Shown here: positions 4,952 to 5,801 of the stretch, piece after piece | Position numbering within the stretch: position 1 is the first letter of the stretch | Layout of the letters: each line of letters starts with the position of its first letter | DNA from: an uncultured Bacilli bacterium | GTDB taxonomy: Bacteria; Bacillota_I; Bacilli_A; RF39; UBA660 | DNA: 5,801 nt | Direction: 5' to 3' | Assembly: GCA_934153655.1 (NCBI GenBank) | Contig: CAKPFH010000057.1 | Span: 1-5,801 of the forward strand | The notes under the pieces: model-generated | Told to the model about the DNA's origin: nothing | What the model saw: only the letters and a program-made list of their open reading frames with translations | Databases searched by the model: none | Made by a program: the position numbers and the translations under genes

Positions 4952-5648
4952 AAATTTAGTAATGAAGTTTTCTAATCATGCTGTTTTAAAAAATATAGAT
5001 TTTGATATAGAAAAAGGAGAAAAAGTATTTATAATTGGTCCATCAGGATGTGGGAAATCAACTCTTTTAAAATGTCTTAATTATTTAATAAAACCAACAA
5101 GAGGTGATATAACATTTGAAGGACAAGATTTAAAGAAAACTGATATAAATTTAATAAGAACTAAATTAGGACTTGTTTTTCAAAGTTTTAATTTATTTCC
5201 TCATTTAACTGTTTTAGAAAATATAATACTTGCTCCAACAAAGTTAAAACTAATGAAAGAAGAAGAAGCTAAACAAAAAGCTTTAGAATTATTAAATTCT
5301 ATTAAGTTAAAAGATAAAGCTAACTTTTACCCAGACGAATTATCAGGTGGTCAAAAACAAAGGGTAGCAATTATTAGAACTTTAATTATGGAACCAAACT
5401 TAATCATGTTTGATGAACCAACCTCAGCTCTTGATCCTAAAATGACTAAAGAAGTAAAAAGTCTAATTCAAGAAGTAGCTGAAACTGGTATTACTATGTT
5501 AATAGTATCTCATGAAATGGAATTTGTAAAAAGTTTAGCAACGAGAGTTATTTTTATGCAAGATGGAAAAATTATCGAACAAGGTTCGCCTAATGAAATA
5601 TTTAAAAATCCTAAGACTAAAGAATTACAAGAATTTTTAAATAATTAA
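4929..5648 (+). CDS. Polar amino acid ABC transporter ATP-binding protein (GlnQ type)
   Basis: This 239-residue cytoplasmic ATPase powers the importer. All nucleotide-binding motifs are intact: Walker A GPSGCGKST (residues 37-45), Q-loop Q85 in VFQSFNLFPHLTVLENI (83-99), signature LSGGQKQR (138-145), Walker B LIMFDEP with D162/E163, D-loop SALD (166-169) and switch H195 in VSHEM. The Q-loop sequence and the ~240-residue length are typical of the polar amino acid subfamily. The start is TTG at 4929, not the internal ATG at 4962. GGAGG (4918-4922) lies 6 nt before the TTG, and the first eleven residues supply the first beta strand of the fold. The start lies inside the permease gene, so the two are translationally linked. 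Confidence 0.96.
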   Translation: MEKILTVKNLVMKFSNHAVLKNIDFDIEKGEKVFIIGPSGCGKSTLLKCLNYLIKPTRGDITFEGQDLKKTDINLIRTKLGLVFQSFNLFPHLTVLENIILAPTKLKLMKEEEAKQKALELLNSIKLKDKANFYPDELSGGQKQRVAIIRTLIMEPNLIMFDEPTSALDPKMTKEVKSLIQEVAETGITMLIVSHEMEFVKSLATRVIFMQDGKIIEQGSPNEIFKNPKTKELQEFLNN

Positions 5649-5717
5649 TTAATAAAAGTAAAAATAAATGTAAAATAATTAATATTAACTAAAAAAAATA
5701 GAAAAAATAAAAAAATA

Positions 5718-5726
5718 TGTTATAAT
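5718..5726 (+). promoter_or_regulatory. Extended -10-like element downstream of the importer operon
   Basis: TGT followed directly by a perfect TATAAT (5721-5726) forms an extended -10. The -35 position (5698-5703, ATAGAA) is poor. Transcription would start near 5733 and run into the hairpin at 5754-5795. The surroundings are so A/T-rich that a chance match is possible. The rest of the stretch 5649-5717 shows no gene or structure I can support. Confidence 0.4.
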
Positions 5727-5753
5727 CCTGACTTTGACAGTTGTTGAATATAA

Positions 5754-5800
5754 AAAACTCCAAATACCTTATATTTAAAGGGTTAATGGAGTTTTATTTT
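5754..5800. terminator. Strong hairpin at right edge, terminator-like on both strands
   Basis: AAAACTCCA (5754-5762) pairs perfectly with TGGAGTTTT (5787-5795), and an inner CCTT/AAGG helix (5767-5770 with 5778-5781) extends it. The plus strand continues ATTTTG, and the minus strand runs into six Us (5757-5752). It may end the importer operon about 105 nt after its stop, end a convergent gene beyond the window, or end a short transcript from the -10 at 5721. Confidence 0.6.
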
Positions 5801-5801
5801 G

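Noticed and set aside
5734..5739. TTGACA downstream of the importer operon as a -35 box
   Set aside because: No -10-like hexamer lies at 16-18 bp; that position is occupied by the ACTCC arm of the hairpin.

Overview
This is a very A+T-rich window with short intergenic gaps, strong GGAGG-type ribosome binding sites and consensus-like sigma-A promoters. That points to a low-GC Bacillota (Firmicutes) chromosome. The C-terminal fragment at the left edge resembles cell-surface proteins I associate with uncultured gut Bacilli (RF39-like lineages), and rubrerythrin fits an anaerobe. All six tryptophan codons in the called genes are TGG. The stop codons are six TAA and one TAG, so the genes read as standard bacterial code rather than the mycoplasma code. 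The lineage is inferred, not proven.

Layout: (1) 1-351, the 3' end of a probable surface protein running in from the left edge. (2) 454-1431 (-), a lipoprotein substrate-binding protein of the NMT1/SsuA type, alone on its strand. A bidirectional terminator separates it from gene 1. (3) 1538-2077 (+), a full-length rubrerythrin, divergent from (2) and sharing a compact back-to-back promoter region. (4) 2191-3159 (-), a divergent glycerol-3-phosphate dehydrogenase (GpsA), convergent with rubrerythrin; each of the two genes has its own terminator. (5) 3259-3335 (+), tRNA-His(GTG) with encoded CCA, a strong promoter and a terminator. (6) 3370-3390, an inverted, slightly degenerate copy of the tRNA-His 3' end, followed by a second terminator at 3460-3489. 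(7) 3549-5648 (+), a complete three-gene polar amino acid ABC importer operon (lipoprotein, permease, ATPase), tightly packed. (8) 5649-5801, A-rich intergenic DNA with a promoter-like -10 and a strong hairpin at the right edge.

How the genes work together: only the amino acid importer forms a multi-gene unit. The lipoprotein captures an amino acid at the membrane surface, the permease forms the channel, and the ATPase drives uptake. The NMT1-type protein must use a permease and ATPase encoded elsewhere, if it works in transport. GpsA feeds phospholipid synthesis and rubrerythrin removes peroxide.

I do not see a clear new multi-gene system. The most unusual feature is the inverted tRNA-His 3'-end copy and the extra terminator behind it.
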